64,000 bases of DNA from Goekera deserti (GCF_010685995.1 NZ_JAAGWK010000020.1:40289-104288); one strand, 5' to 3'. Counted from the stretch's first letter, positions 9,731-17,267 are shown. Made by a program: numbers and translations. The notes: generated by a model not told the origin, from the sequence alone.

Positions 9731-9870
9731 CCGCTCCCGCGGTGCCGTGCCCGCTCCCGCCGTGCCGTTCCCGCTCCCGCCGTGCCGTTCCCGCTCCCGC
9801 GGTGTCTCCCGCGCTCCCGCGGTGTCTCCCGCGCTCCCGCGGTGTTGCCCCTGCTCCTGCGGTGTTGCAC
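9731..9870 (+). repeat. Seven tandem 20-bp units in an intergenic region
   Basis: Units of 20 bp begin at 9731, 9751, 9771, 9791, 9811, 9831 and 9851, with a core close to CCGCTCCCGCGGTG followed by a variable 6-nt tail. The last unit diverges (CTGCTCCTGC) and feeds into the hairpin beside it. The period is not a multiple of three, so the long open frames crossing it are composition artefacts. This repeat and the hairpin account for most of the gene-free stretch 9627-10110; the remainder shows nothing recognisable. Confidence 0.85.
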
Positions 9871-9897
9871 GACCGCAGGAGCGGGTGCAGCACCGCA
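9850..9897 (+). other. Two mutually exclusive hairpins at the end of the 20-bp repeat
   Basis: Stem A pairs GCTCCTGCGGT (9853-9863) perfectly with ACCGCAGGAGC (9872-9882), extendable to 9850-9885 with one G-U pair. Stem B pairs TGCGGTGTTGCAC (9858-9870) with GTGCAGCACCGCA (9885-9897) with one mismatch. They share bases, so only one can form at a time. This could be a terminator or an attenuator-like switch upstream of the gene at 10111; no leader peptide is evident. Confidence 0.5.
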
Positions 9898-10110
9898 AGA
9901 GCCGTGCGCGCGGGCCGCGGTCGCGGCCAGCTCGTAGGCTCGGCGGTGGCAGATGGCGACGGCGACAGCAAGCGACGGCGACGGCCGCAGCCCGTGCCGT
10001 GCCGACGCGTACCGCTGGGTCCCGTTCTCTGCCACTGTGCCTCTTCCAGCGGCGCCGGCCCAGCTGCGGCAGATGAGGCGTGGACCGTCGTGGGAGGTGA
10101 GCGCACGACC

Positions 10111-10575
10111 GTGGCGGACGACGACTGGTGGGACTCGGTGGACACGACACCGGTCGCCCCTCCCCGGCGGGCGACGCGGCTCGGCCCGGGCGCTCTCCTC
10201 GTGCTCCTGGCCCTGTACGCGGTCGCGCTGTGGGCCGTGGTCACGGCCTACTTCATCCGCGGCAATGCGATGGTGGAGTGCGACATCGGGAACGGCTTCT
10301 TCCAGCTGCAGGTCACGAGCATCCCGCTGGTCCCCCTCGCCTTCGTCTCGGTGACGACCGGCTGGCTGGTCTGCCTGTTCGTCCCGTACCGCACCATCTC
10401 CTACGCGCTCGGCATCGCGCTCTCCCTGACCCTGCTGTGGTTCTCGGTCCGGGCGTACCTGAGCTGGACCGCGCCGCCCGCCGACTACCCCGTGTCCGGG
10501 TCCTGCTTCAACGGGTTGCCGCGCTCCTGGCCGTCGTGGCTGCCCGGCCCGAAGGCCCCCGTCGGCCCCCGGTGA
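10111..10575 (+). CDS. Small membrane protein of unknown function
   Basis: Not recognised as a named family. The 154-residue product begins MADDDWWDSVDTTP, an acidic Trp-rich cytoplasmic stub. About three membrane helices follow (roughly 31-53, 71-93 and 97-117), then a short Trp/Pro-rich tail with one cysteine. GTG 10111 is chosen because the tract GGGAGGTGA at 10092-10100 lies about 10 nt upstream; the in-frame GTG at 10090 would sit inside that tract. Codon use is typical of the window. It follows the 20-bp repeat and hairpin region and has no obvious operon partner. Confidence 0.65.
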   Translation: MADDDWWDSVDTTPVAPPRRATRLGPGALLVLLALYAVALWAVVTAYFIRGNAMVECDIGNGFFQLQVTSIPLVPLAFVSVTTGWLVCLFVPYRTISYALGIALSLTLLWFSVRAYLSWTAPPADYPVSGSCFNGLPRSWPSWLPGPKAPVGPR

Positions 10576-10634
10576 TGGGCTCGCGCCCCCGCAGCTGACC
10601 GGACCCGCGGGCGGCGGCACCGCGGCCGATGATC

Positions 10635-10663
10635 GCGCAGGTCGGCGAGCGCGCAGGTCGGCG
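10635..10663 (+). repeat. Short direct repeat
   Basis: GCGCAGGTCGGCG occurs at 10635-10647 and again at 10651-10663 (16-nt period) in the gap between convergent small genes. No function is apparent. Confidence 0.5.
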
Positions 10664-10699
10664 TCCCCCGGGTCGACGGCGGCCTGGGCGAGGCCCCAG

Positions 10700-10999
10700 T
10701 CACCGTCCAGTGGACGGGCTGTCCAGCCCACCAGCGCGGCGTCCGCGCTGAGCACTACCCAGCCAGTCCTGGCAGTCCCGATCGTCGCCCTCAGGGACGG
10801 TGTCCCCCACGACCGGGCGTGAGCGGCCGCCACCGTCTGGCTGCACCACCGGAGACCGCGACCGCGAGGGCGGAGCGAGGTACACCGCGGGTGCCGGCCC
10901 ACCGTTCCGTGCGAACAACCGGGGGACGAGCAGGAGCAGGGCGGCGCCGCTGAGCGCGACACCGACGATGCTGATGACGAACAGCGTGGAGGACCGCAT
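10700..10999 (-). CDS. Small single-pass membrane protein, hypothetical
   Basis: A 99-residue product starting MRSSTLFVISIVGVALSGAA, one strong hydrophobic segment that could be an uncleaved signal anchor, followed by a basic junction (RLFARNGG) and a low-complexity Pro/Arg/Gly region. ATG 10999 is selected because AAGGGG lies 5 nt upstream; a GTG two codons earlier is the alternative. The C-terminal half is compositionally weak, so the true stop might reflect a frameshift. No family is recognised. Confidence rests on the ribosome binding site and the clean membrane helix. Confidence 0.45.
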   Translation of the reverse strand: MRSSTLFVISIVGVALSGAALLLLVPRLFARNGGPAPAVYLAPPSRSRSPVVQPDGGGRSRPVVGDTVPEGDDRDCQDWLGSAQRGRRAGGLDSPSTGR

Positions 11000-11226
11000 C
11001 TTCACCCCTTACAGGGAGGAGCTCGCCACGGCCGTGATGGCTGCGCCACCCACGGCGGCGAAGGCAGAGCTCTCCGTGATCGTCTCGTGGTGCAACGAAT
11101 GGCAGGAGCAGCGACTTCTGGCCACACCCCTGCCCGCCGGCGAGGGCCACGGCCGACCCGGAGCCGCGCGCGAGTGGGGAGGAACGATCGACCGAGCACC
11201 GACTGCACGTCGACGGCGAGGACTGG

Positions 11227-11409
11227 GTGGTCGCCGCACGGCCCGGTTGGCCGGGCACCTACGACTTCACCTGGGTGAGCGGTGCCCACGACCCGGCCTA
11301 CGGTCTCAGCATGTCCGGCGTCGGGGAGCCCATGAGCGAGGCGCAGATGCGCACCACGATCAGCGAGTTCCTGGACGAGATCAACCCGGACACGGGGTAC
11401 CTGGCCTGA
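11227..11409 (+). CDS. Small conserved-looking hypothetical protein, start codon unclear
   Basis: The frame encodes a compact sequence with VVAARPGWPGTYDFTWVSG and a C-terminal helix SEAQMRTTISEFLDEINP, resembling small uncharacterised actinobacterial proteins. Coding character continues upstream of the first usable start (GTG 11227): codons from about 11191 read TEHRLHVDGEDW, and GGGGAGGAA at 11176-11184 would suit an initiator around 11188, where the sequence is TCG rather than a start. The real start codon may have been lost, making this a recent pseudogene, or initiation occurs at GTG 11227 giving 60 residues. The stretch 11000-11190 between divergent genes holds nothing else recognisable. 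Confidence 0.5.
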   Translation: MVAARPGWPGTYDFTWVSGAHDPAYGLSMSGVGEPMSEAQMRTTISEFLDEINPDTGYLA

Positions 11410-11479
11410 TCCGGCCGCCGCACGACCCGACCCGACAGTTGCCGTCCGATGAGCGGGTCAACGGCTCGCCGCTCCCTGG

Positions 11480-12343
11480 TCAACCGTCCCCATAGGGCAC
11501 CTCGACGACCGTCCCGGCGGAGTCCGCATACCGGAGCGCGGTGGCCTGACCGTTGCCCTCGCTGTCCAGCCCGCCGGGCCACCAGGCTCCCCACCAGCCG
11601 TCAGGCGTGAGCGTCGTGTGGACGACCCGGTCACCAGGGAGGACGACGTCGACGGCGGTGACGCCTGGTGCAGCCTGGCCGACGGCGGAGCCGAACGCAT
11701 CGGGGGACGGCTCCTCCCCCGGCATGGCCTGGGTGAAGGTCGAACCGTCGAGGCGGACCCCGGTCACCGGACGCGCCGACGTGTCCGGGGTGCGCCCACC
11801 GCCGCTGGCGAGCACCAGGTCGTCGGCTGCCGCGGCTCCCCGCCGGACGAGGCAGGTGGTCACCTGGGTGTCGCTCACCAACACCACATAGGACCAGCTG
11901 CCCCGTCGCTCGGCGAGCACGGGGACGGCCGGGGCGATCGCATCCCCCATGGACAGGGGGCCGAGCGCGCGGCAGTCGTCGACCACCTGCTCGGACTCGG
12001 CGGGTGACAGCGGGGCCGGCGAGACGTCGTAGTCGGCGAAGGCGGTCGGGGTGGCCCCCGGCACGAGGCTCGCCGCAGCGATGACACCGACGGCGGCCGC
12101 GATGCCGGCCAGGAACTGGCGCCGCACACCCCGACGGGGGCGCACAGTCGGCGCGCCAAGACCGGCCGCCTCCCCGACACGCGGGCGGACGGATACGCCG
12201 GCGGGCGGCTCGACGGTCCGTCCCGCGTCCTCGTCGGACCCACGGAGCTCTGCCAGGAACGCCGCAGGCAGCTGCCGCAGAGCGCCGGTGTCGACAGGAT
12301 CGGCGGTGGCGAGGTCTGCGTCGAGCTGCTGGTCAGTGGTCAT
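11480..12343 (-). CDS. Probable anti-sigma-like membrane protein paired with the ECF sigma factor
   Basis: A 287-residue protein with an N-terminal cytoplasmic region of about 70 residues (MTTDQQLDADLATADPVDTG...), one membrane segment (FLAGIAAAVGVIAAASLVPGA, about 76-97), and an extracytoplasmic domain with two cysteines (DDCRAL and TTCLVRRG). Its ATG overlaps the 3' end of the sigma gene by 11 nt, the usual arrangement of a sigma factor with its membrane regulator. There is no recognisable zinc-binding anti-sigma motif in the N-terminus, so the role is inferred from position and topology. It could also simply be an effector controlled by the sigma factor. Confidence 0.65.
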   Translation of the reverse strand: MTTDQQLDADLATADPVDTGALRQLPAAFLAELRGSDEDAGRTVEPPAGVSVRPRVGEAAGLGAPTVRPRRGVRRQFLAGIAAAVGVIAAASLVPGATPTAFADYDVSPAPLSPAESEQVVDDCRALGPLSMGDAIAPAVPVLAERRGSWSYVVLVSDTQVTTCLVRRGAAAADDLVLASGGGRTPDTSARPVTGVRLDGSTFTQAMPGEEPSPDAFGSAVGQAAPGVTAVDVVLPGDRVVHTTLTPDGWWGAWWPGGLDSEGNGQATALRYADSAGTVVEVPYGDG

Positions 12344-12911
12344 CGTGGCGGTCCTCCGTGGCGAGCTGGCTGAGGGCGACGCGGAGGCGGGTCCGGGCCC
12401 GGTGGAGTCGCACGCGGCTGGTGCCGGCGGTCAGTCCGAGCACCGATCCGGCCTGGGCCGGGGTCAACCCGTCCCAGGCGGTGAGCGTGATCAGCTCACG
12501 GTCGCTGTCGGACAACTGAGTCAGGGCCGCACGGACCTGCCGGCCGCGGGCCCGCGCCTCCAGGTCCTGCTCGGGCCCGGGCACGAGCGGCTGGGTGCCC
12601 AGTTCTCGTGCGAGCAAGCGCCCCAGGTGCTCGGCGCGCCGCTCCCCCCGCCCGTGGTCGGCCATCGCCCACCGGGCCGTGACGAACAGCCAGGGCAGGA
12701 CGTCGTCCAGGTTGGCGGGGAGCTGGTCGCGCTTGCGCCAGGCGACCAGGAACGTCTCGGCGACGATGTCCAGCGCGTCCTCCCGGTCGGCGCAGCGGCG
12801 CAGCGCGTACCCGAGGACGGCGACGCCATGGGCCCGGTAGGCGAGCTCGAACAGCTCCTCGGGCGGACGGAGCCGTGGACCGGGCGGCGAGTCCCCGTCG
12901 AGTGCGATCAC
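12333..12911 (-). CDS. ECF-type RNA polymerase sigma factor
   Basis: 192-residue sigma-70 family protein with region 2 (ELFELAYRAHG ... DALDIVAETFLVAWRKRDQL, about 19-65) and region 4 (LSDSDRELITLTAWDGLT ... GTSRVRLHRARTRLR, about 135-180), separated by a short linker and lacking regions 1 and 3. It should direct core RNA polymerase to a small regulon. GTG 12911 is the first start that precedes conserved region 2; no stronger ribosome binding site was found, so the start is tentative. The stop lies inside the following membrane-protein gene, indicating translational coupling. Confidence 0.85.
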   Translation of the reverse strand: MIALDGDSPPGPRLRPPEELFELAYRAHGVAVLGYALRRCADREDALDIVAETFLVAWRKRDQLPANLDDVLPWLFVTARWAMADHGRGERRAEHLGRLLARELGTQPLVPGPEQDLEARARGRQVRAALTQLSDSDRELITLTAWDGLTPAQAGSVLGLTAGTSRVRLHRARTRLRVALSQLATEDRHDDH

Positions 12912-12981
12912 GCCTGTATACGTCCGGATCCGCCCGGCCGTTACAGCCGGGCGGTCTGGGGCGCCGTCCCGGCCCGAACAA

Positions 12982-13647
12982 TCAGCGCAGCGCGGTGTCG
13001 TCCAGGTGGGCGGCGAGGTCACCCGGGGTGTCGAAGAGGGCGACGGCGCCGGCGTCCCGCAGCTCGTCGTCACCGAAGCCGCCGCTGCGCACGACCAGGG
13101 CCGGCATCCCGGCCTGTCGGGCGGCCTGCACGTCGAAGGGTGAGTCACCGATCATCACGCTGGGCGCGTCGGCGGGCTCCCCCAGCTTCTGCAGCGCGAC
13201 CTGCAGCAGGTCCGGCGCCGGCTTGCTGGCCTCGACGTCGTCGCTGGTGGTCCAGTCCTCGGCGAGCTCGCGGGCGTCCAGCAGGTCCAGGTACGTCTCC
13301 ACGTGCTGCGCCTTGCCCGAGCTGGCCAGTACCACCCGGTGGCCGCGCTCACGGAGCGCCACCAGCAGGTCACGCGCCCCGGGCAGCGGGCTCATCTCGT
13401 CGATCAGCCGGTCGACCTCGGTCACCCACTGCTCCCGCGCGGCGTCCCCGACCCGCCGCTCCAGGTCGTCCCCGCCCAGCGCCGTCACCAGCTGGTCACC
13501 GCCCATGCCGATCAGCCGGTGGATGCGCCACACCGGGAACGTCTCGCCCTGCGCCCGCAACGCGCGGTACCAGGCCAGCGCGTGCTGGTAGTTGGAGTCG
13601 ACGAGCGTCCCGTCGACGTCGAGCACTGCGATCGTGGACCCGGCCAT
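12982..13647 (-). CDS. HAD-superfamily hydrolase (phosphatase, phosphoglycolate-phosphatase-like)
   Basis: 221 residues with all four HAD motifs: DVDGTLVDSN (motif I, nucleophile Asp and acid Asp), LASSGK (motif II), SKPAPD (motif III Lys) and IGDSPFDVQAA (motif IV). An alpha-helical cap lies between motifs I and II, as in subclass I enzymes such as phosphoglycolate phosphatase and beta-phosphoglucomutase. The substrate cannot be told from sequence. It is on the same strand as the neighbouring sigma factor and lipoprotein genes but separated by about 50-70 nt on each side. Cytoplasmic. Confidence 0.85.
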   Translation of the reverse strand: MAGSTIAVLDVDGTLVDSNYQHALAWYRALRAQGETFPVWRIHRLIGMGGDQLVTALGGDDLERRVGDAAREQWVTEVDRLIDEMSPLPGARDLLVALRERGHRVVLASSGKAQHVETYLDLLDARELAEDWTTSDDVEASKPAPDLLQVALQKLGEPADAPSVMIGDSPFDVQAARQAGMPALVVRSGGFGDDELRDAGAVALFDTPGDLAAHLDDTALR

Positions 13648-13694
13648 GGGCTGCTCCTGCCCACTCAGCGCCGGGCCAACCGGCTCGCTGCCGG

Positions 13695-13994
13695 TCAGGA
13701 GCCGGAGCAGGCCGCCGAGATCGCCGACAGCTGGTCCTGGTCGTCCTCGGCGACGGTGATGTCGCCACCGTCGTCGGTGGCCACGCCGTCCTCGGCCAGC
13801 GCGTCGAGGGTGTCCCCGTCCAGGCCGGCCTGGAGTGCCTGGTCGGCGAAGCAGTCCGCGATCGCGGCGGAGACGCCGTCGGCCTGCATCGCCGCCGAGA
13901 TCTCCGACGCCGCGGGCGGCTCGGACGAGCAGCCCACCAGCAGCAGCCCGCCGGCGACGACGCCCACCAGGGTCCGCAACGCCGGGGTGCTCAC
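13695..13994 (-). CDS. Small secreted lipoprotein of unknown function
   Basis: 99 residues with a lipoprotein signal peptide: basic N-terminus, hydrophobic core VGVVAGGLLLVG and lipobox LLVGC. The mature part is acidic, has a CFADQ segment and a second cysteine near the end (SAACSGS), so one disulfide is possible in addition to the lipidated cysteine. The GTG start at 13994 lies 7 nt downstream of a TAGCGT box, which predicts a leaderless transcript. No named family is recognised; similar small acidic lipoproteins are frequent in actinobacteria. Confidence 0.7.
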   Translation of the reverse strand: MSTPALRTLVGVVAGGLLLVGCSSEPPAASEISAAMQADGVSAAIADCFADQALQAGLDGDTLDALAEDGVATDDGGDITVAEDDQDQLSAISAACSGS

Positions 13995-14001
13995 CTGCCC
14001 G

Positions 14002-14007
14002 ACGCTA
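14002..14007 (-). promoter_or_regulatory. Leaderless -10 box (TAGCGT) of the small lipoprotein gene
   Basis: TAGCGT on the minus strand ends 7 nt before GTG 13994, the spacing typical of leaderless actinobacterial promoters. Confidence 0.6.
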
Positions 14008-14030
14008 GCCGACCCGGACCCCCGTGAGGC

Positions 14031-15143
14031 TCAGCCGTGCACCAGCACCCCGCGGATCGTCTCCCCGGCCGCCTGGTCCCGGTAGCCCTGCGCCAGCTGG
14101 TCCAGGGTGTAGCGCCGGGTGATCAGCGCGTCCAGCTCCAGCCGGCCCTCCTCGTGCAGCCGCAGCAGCGCCGGGATGTCCCGGAAAGGGTTGCAGGAGC
14201 CGAACAGCGCCCCCTGCACCCGGTGCTCGAACACCGTCAGCGGGTTGCCGAGCAGCGAGACGGTCACCTCGGTCGGCAGGTCGGCCAGGGCGGTCAGCAC
14301 CAGCGTGCCGCCCTTGCCCAGGCAGCGCACCGCCCCACTGGTGGTCTCGACGTCGAGCGCGCCGGTGGCCAGCACCACCACGTCGGCGCCGGTGCCGCGG
14401 GACAGCTCCCGGGCCAGCCCCGCCGCGGTCCGGGCGTCCTCGGCGGTGTGGGTGGCGCCGAGCCGGGTCGCGAACTCCCGCTTGAACGCCACCGGGTCGA
14501 CGGCGACGACGTGCTGCGCGCCGGCGTGCACCGCGCCCTGCACCGCGTTCACCCCCACCCCGCCCACCCCGACGACGACGACGGTGTCACCGGGCCGCAC
14601 GCCCCCGGCGTACACCGCCGAGCCCCAGCCGGTCGGCACCGAGCAGCTGAGCAGCGCCGCGGTGTCCAGTGCGACCCACGGCTCGATGCGCACGCAGGAG
14701 AACTCGCTGACCAGCGTGTGCCGGGCGAAGGCGCCGACCATGCAGAACCCGCCGAGGGGCTCGCCGTCCAGCCGGAAGGGCCAGGTGCCGCCGGGCAGCT
14801 GGCCGGTCGCGATGGTGGCGCCCAGGTCGCACAGGTTGGACCGGCCGGTGGCGCACCAGCGGCAGTGCCCGCAGGCCGGCAGGAAGCTGGTGATCACGTG
14901 GTCGCCGGGCTGCAGGCGGCTCACCCCGGGCCCGACGGCGAGCACGGTGCCGGACCCCTCGTGGCCGCCGACGATCGGGTACCGCCCCCCGGCGTTGGCG
15001 TGCCGCAGGTGCTCGTCGGAGTGGCAGAGGCCGGCGAAGGCCATCTCCAGCAGCACCTCACCGGGGCCGGGGTCGCCGACCTCCAGCGTCACGAGCTCGT
15101 AGTCCTGCCCTGCGCCGCGCAGCACGGCCCCCTGGGTCTCCAC
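14031..15143 (-). CDS. Zinc-dependent NDMA-type alcohol dehydrogenase
   Basis: 370-residue medium-chain dehydrogenase. Catalytic zinc ligands are visible in GLCHSDEH and GGHEGSG, and the four structural-zinc cysteines in PACGHCRWCATGRSNLC. The Rossmann fold has VVVGVGGVGVNAVQGA, followed by VDPVAFKREFA. The overall pattern (CHSD, SFLPACGHC, TIATGQLPGGTWPF, LFGSCNPFRDIP) matches the NDMA-dependent alcohol dehydrogenase family, in which NAD(H) remains tightly bound and is re-oxidised by an external carrier. The natural alcohol is unknown. Start GTG 15143 lies 7 nt after CAGACT, a weak -10-like box. Convergent with the small lipoprotein region and divergent from the broken gene at 15213. Confidence 0.85.
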   Translation of the reverse strand: METQGAVLRGAGQDYELVTLEVGDPGPGEVLLEMAFAGLCHSDEHLRHANAGGRYPIVGGHEGSGTVLAVGPGVSRLQPGDHVITSFLPACGHCRWCATGRSNLCDLGATIATGQLPGGTWPFRLDGEPLGGFCMVGAFARHTLVSEFSCVRIEPWVALDTAALLSCSVPTGWGSAVYAGGVRPGDTVVVVGVGGVGVNAVQGAVHAGAQHVVAVDPVAFKREFATRLGATHTAEDARTAAGLARELSRGTGADVVVLATGALDVETTSGAVRCLGKGGTLVLTALADLPTEVTVSLLGNPLTVFEHRVQGALFGSCNPFRDIPALLRLHEEGRLELDALITRRYTLDQLAQGYRDQAAGETIRGVLVHG

Positions 15144-15212
15144 CCCGGCGAGTCTGCCGGTCGCCCGGGTGCACCGTCAGCGGGGGCCCGGCGCATGCGG
15201 GAGGATCGGCCG

Positions 15213-15406
15213 GTGCCCGACGAGCCGCTCGCCCGCCTGCGCGCCCTCTGCACGGCACTGCCGGAGGTCACCGAGCGGCTCCACCACGGCGAACCGACCT
15301 GGAACGTCTCGACCGGAAGGTGTTCGTGAGCTACGCCGACCAGCACCACGACGACCGCACCGCCTGCTGGGCCGCCTGCACCCACGACGAGCGGGACGCC
15401 CGGTGA
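15213..15406 (+). pseudogene. Truncated, frameshifted MmcQ/YjbR-like gene
   Basis: From GTG 15213 the frame gives LARLRALCTALPEVTERLHH and GEPTWNVS, the opening of MmcQ/YjbR-family proteins (small DNA-binding-like fold of unknown role). The frame then ends after a few residues. In a shifted frame from about 15316 the family sequence resumes as KVFVSYADQHHDDRTACW and stops at 15404-15406. Thus there is one frameshift near 15310-15320, and the C-terminal half found in intact members (about 120 residues) is missing, replaced by the next gene. The stop overlaps the GTG of the DUF5946 gene, so the deletion may have fused two once-separate genes. Confidence 0.65.
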
Positions 15407-15912
15407 GCGGGCCCACCGAACCGATCACCGCTGCGTGCCCCGGGTGCGGCGCGGTGCTCGCCGAGGTCCCCGGCGCGACCGGCCCCCGGCACCCGGGCGC
15501 CTCGCGGGCCTGCACGGAGCTGTTCGCGGAGACCCTGCACGGCAGCCGGGAGGAGGCGCACACCGACGTGCGCGCGGCCGCCCTGGTCGAGTTGGCCGAC
15601 GCCACCTACGCAGCCCAGCACGAGCGCGACCCCCGCCGGCTCACCGCGGCCCTGATCCGGCTGCGCGCGCACGTCCACGACGCGGACGACGCGCAGACCG
15701 CCACCGTCGTCGACCGGGCCGGTGACCTGCCCCCGGTGACCGCCGAACGGCCGGCCTCCTGGACGTCGACGCCCGCGGACATGGCCGCCGATCTCGACGT
15801 CGTCGACCTGTCCGCGCTGGTGCGCTCCTGGGCCGACGCGGTGTGGGCCGACTGGTCACCGGCCCACGACGAGGTGGCGGTGATCGTCGCGGGCAGCACC
15901 GCGAGCGCCTGA
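15403..15912 (+). CDS. DUF5946-family protein
   Basis: 169 residues starting VSGPTEPITAACPGCGA, with a CPGC motif followed by HPGASRACTELFAETL and an HTDVRAAALVELADATYAAQHE block; this is the pattern of the uncharacterised DUF5946 family. The remainder is helical (LTAALIRLRAHVHD; DLSALVRSWADAVWADW) and it ends in a short Ala/Ser tail. No enzymatic motif is known for the family. GTG 15403 overlaps the stop of the broken upstream gene. Function unknown; probably cytoplasmic. Confidence 0.7.
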   Translation: MSGPTEPITAACPGCGAVLAEVPGATGPRHPGASRACTELFAETLHGSREEAHTDVRAAALVELADATYAAQHERDPRRLTAALIRLRAHVHDADDAQTATVVDRAGDLPPVTAERPASWTSTPADMAADLDVVDLSALVRSWADAVWADWSPAHDEVAVIVAGSTASA

Positions 15913-15916
15913 CCGA

Positions 15917-16249
15917 TCAGGCGCCGGCGGCGCTCTCCACGTGCACCTGCAGGGCGGTGCCGTCCCCGCTGAGCCAGCCCTTGCCGCGGGCGTGCTCCAC
16001 CATGCCGTCGAAACGCTGCGACCAGTCCGCGCCGGTGGCCGACGGCTGCGCGGCCGCCCGCAGCGCCGCGACGTCCAGGAAGCCGGTCGTCGCGTCCTCC
16101 AGCCGGCCCAGGCCGGCGTCCCGCAGCAGGCCATCGGCCTCGCCGTCGGTGACCTCACCCAGCGCCAGGTGCAGCGCCCCCAGGTCGTCCACGTCCACGA
16201 CCCGCACCTCGGGCACCTCGTCGGCGCCTCCCACGATCTCCACGATCAC
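15917..16249 (-). CDS. Hypothetical protein downstream of menB
   Basis: 110 residues beginning MIVEIVGGADEVPEVRVVDV, with a repeated DLGALHLALGEV / ADGLLRDAGLGRLEDA helical pattern and a C-terminal HARGKGWLSGDGTALQVHVE segment. GTG 16249 is preceded by GGGAG at 6-nt spacing. It lies 50 nt downstream of menB on the same strand, so cotranscription is likely, though a small hairpin sits between them. No named family is recognised; a link with menaquinone synthesis is only positional. Confidence 0.6.
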   Translation of the reverse strand: MIVEIVGGADEVPEVRVVDVDDLGALHLALGEVTDGEADGLLRDAGLGRLEDATTGFLDVAALRAAAQPSATGADWSQRFDGMVEHARGKGWLSGDGTALQVHVESAAGA

Positions 16250-16264
16250 TGTGTTCTCCCAGGG

Positions 16265-16286
16265 TGACTTGAGCCCGAAGAAGTCA
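16265..16286. terminator. Small TGACTT/AAGTCA hairpin between menB and the downstream gene
   Basis: TGACTT (16265-16270) and AAGTCA (16281-16286) flank a 10-nt loop containing GCCCGAA. The same stem-loop theme, longer and more perfect, occurs at 25005-25030. It may be a weak terminator or attenuator. Confidence 0.35.
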
Positions 16287-16299
16287 GGTGGGCGGCGGC

Positions 16300-17187
16300 T
16301 CAGACGTGCCAGGGGAAGCGGGAGAAGTCGGGGTCCCGCTTCTCCAGGAACGCGTCCCGGCCCTCCGCCGCCTCCTCGGCCGTGTAGGCCAGCCGGGTCG
16401 TCTCCCCGGCGAACAGCTGCTGGCCGACGAGGCCGTCGTCCAGCAGGTTGAACGAGTACTTGAGCATCCGCTGGGCAGTGGGGCTCTTGGCCACGATCCG
16501 CCGGCCCCAGTCCAGGGCGGTGGCCTCCAGCTCGGCGTGCGGCACCACCCGGTTGACCATGCCCATGCGGTGGGCGTCCTCGGCGGAGTACTCCTCGCCG
16601 AGGAAGAAGATCTCGCGGGCGAACTTCTGCCCCACCTGGCGGGCCAGGTAGGCCGAGCCGAACCCGCCGTCGAAGCTGCCGACGTCGGCGTCGGTCTGCT
16701 TGAACCGGCCCTGCTCGGCCGAGGCGATGGTCAGGTCGGCGACGACGTGCAGGCTGTGCCCACCGCCGGCCGCCCACCCGGGGACGACGCAGACGACGAC
16801 CTTCGGCATGAACCGGATCAGCCGCTGCACCTCGAGCACGTGCAGCCGCCCCGACGAGCCGGCGGAGGCCTCGTAGCCGTACTTCCCGCGCACCCGCTGG
16901 TCACCGCCGGAGCAGAAGGCCCAGCCGCCGTCCTTGGGGCTGGGCCCGTTGCCGGTGAGCAGCACGCAGCCGACGTCGGTGGACAGCCGCGCGTGCTCGA
17001 AGGCCTGCAGCAGCTCGTCGACGGTCTGCGGCCGGAAGGCGTTGCGCACCTCGGGCCGGTCGAAGGCGATCCGGACCACGCCGGCGTCGACCGCGCGGTG
17101 GTAGGTGATGTCGGCGAAGTCGAAGCCGTCCACCTCGCGCCAGGCCGAGGGGTCGAAGGTCTCCGAGACGTCCGCGCGGGCACTCAC
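16300..17187 (-). CDS. menB: 1,4-dihydroxy-2-naphthoyl-CoA synthase
   Basis: Crotonase-fold enzyme that cyclises o-succinylbenzoyl-CoA to 1,4-dihydroxy-2-naphthoyl-CoA in menaquinone synthesis. 295 residues, as in actinobacterial MenB. Diagnostic segments: FDRPEVRNAFRPQTVDEL, GWAFCSGGDQRVRG (oxyanion-hole region), VVCVVPGWAAGGGHSLHVV, TDADVGSFDGGFGSAYLARQ (MenB-specific) and REIFFLGEEYSAEDAHRMG. GTG 17187 follows a TAGGTT box by 7 nt, suggesting leaderless translation; the adjacent GTG at 17189 is out of frame. Other men genes are not in the window. Confidence 0.93.
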   Translation of the reverse strand: MSARADVSETFDPSAWREVDGFDFADITYHRAVDAGVVRIAFDRPEVRNAFRPQTVDELLQAFEHARLSTDVGCVLLTGNGPSPKDGGWAFCSGGDQRVRGKYGYEASAGSSGRLHVLEVQRLIRFMPKVVVCVVPGWAAGGGHSLHVVADLTIASAEQGRFKQTDADVGSFDGGFGSAYLARQVGQKFAREIFFLGEEYSAEDAHRMGMVNRVVPHAELEATALDWGRRIVAKSPTAQRMLKYSFNLLDDGLVGQQLFAGETTRLAYTAEEAAEGRDAFLEKRDPDFSRFPWHV

Positions 17188-17194
17188 ACCGGCG

Positions 17195-17200
17195 AACCTA
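17195..17200 (-). promoter_or_regulatory. menB: Leaderless -10 box (TAGGTT) of menB
   Basis: TAGGTT on the minus strand, 7 nt before GTG 17187. Confidence 0.6.
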
Positions 17201-17231
17201 TCCCGGCCCGCCGGGCACGGCACGCGCCGTC

Positions 17232-17259
17232 CCCGGCGGGAGCCGTGGCTCCCGCCGGG
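17232..17259. terminator. Perfect 13-bp hairpin between the small frameshifted gene and menB
   Basis: CCCGGCGGGAGCC (17232-17244) and its exact complement at 17247-17259 are separated by only 2 nt, giving a long GC stem with a tight loop. It lies just downstream of the small minus-strand gene ending at 17268. Confidence 0.6.
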
Positions 17260-17267
17260 ACCGCGGC

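Noticed and set aside
9731..9870. Regular repeats considered as a CRISPR array
   Set aside because: Units are contiguous 20-bp repeats without unique spacers, and no cas genes are present.
8310..10962. Very long minus-strand open frames crossing gpgS and the 20-bp repeat, with repeated Gly/Arg/Thr peptides
   Set aside because: They are antisense to gpgS or produced by a non-triplet 20-bp repeat; no ribosome binding site and no domain.
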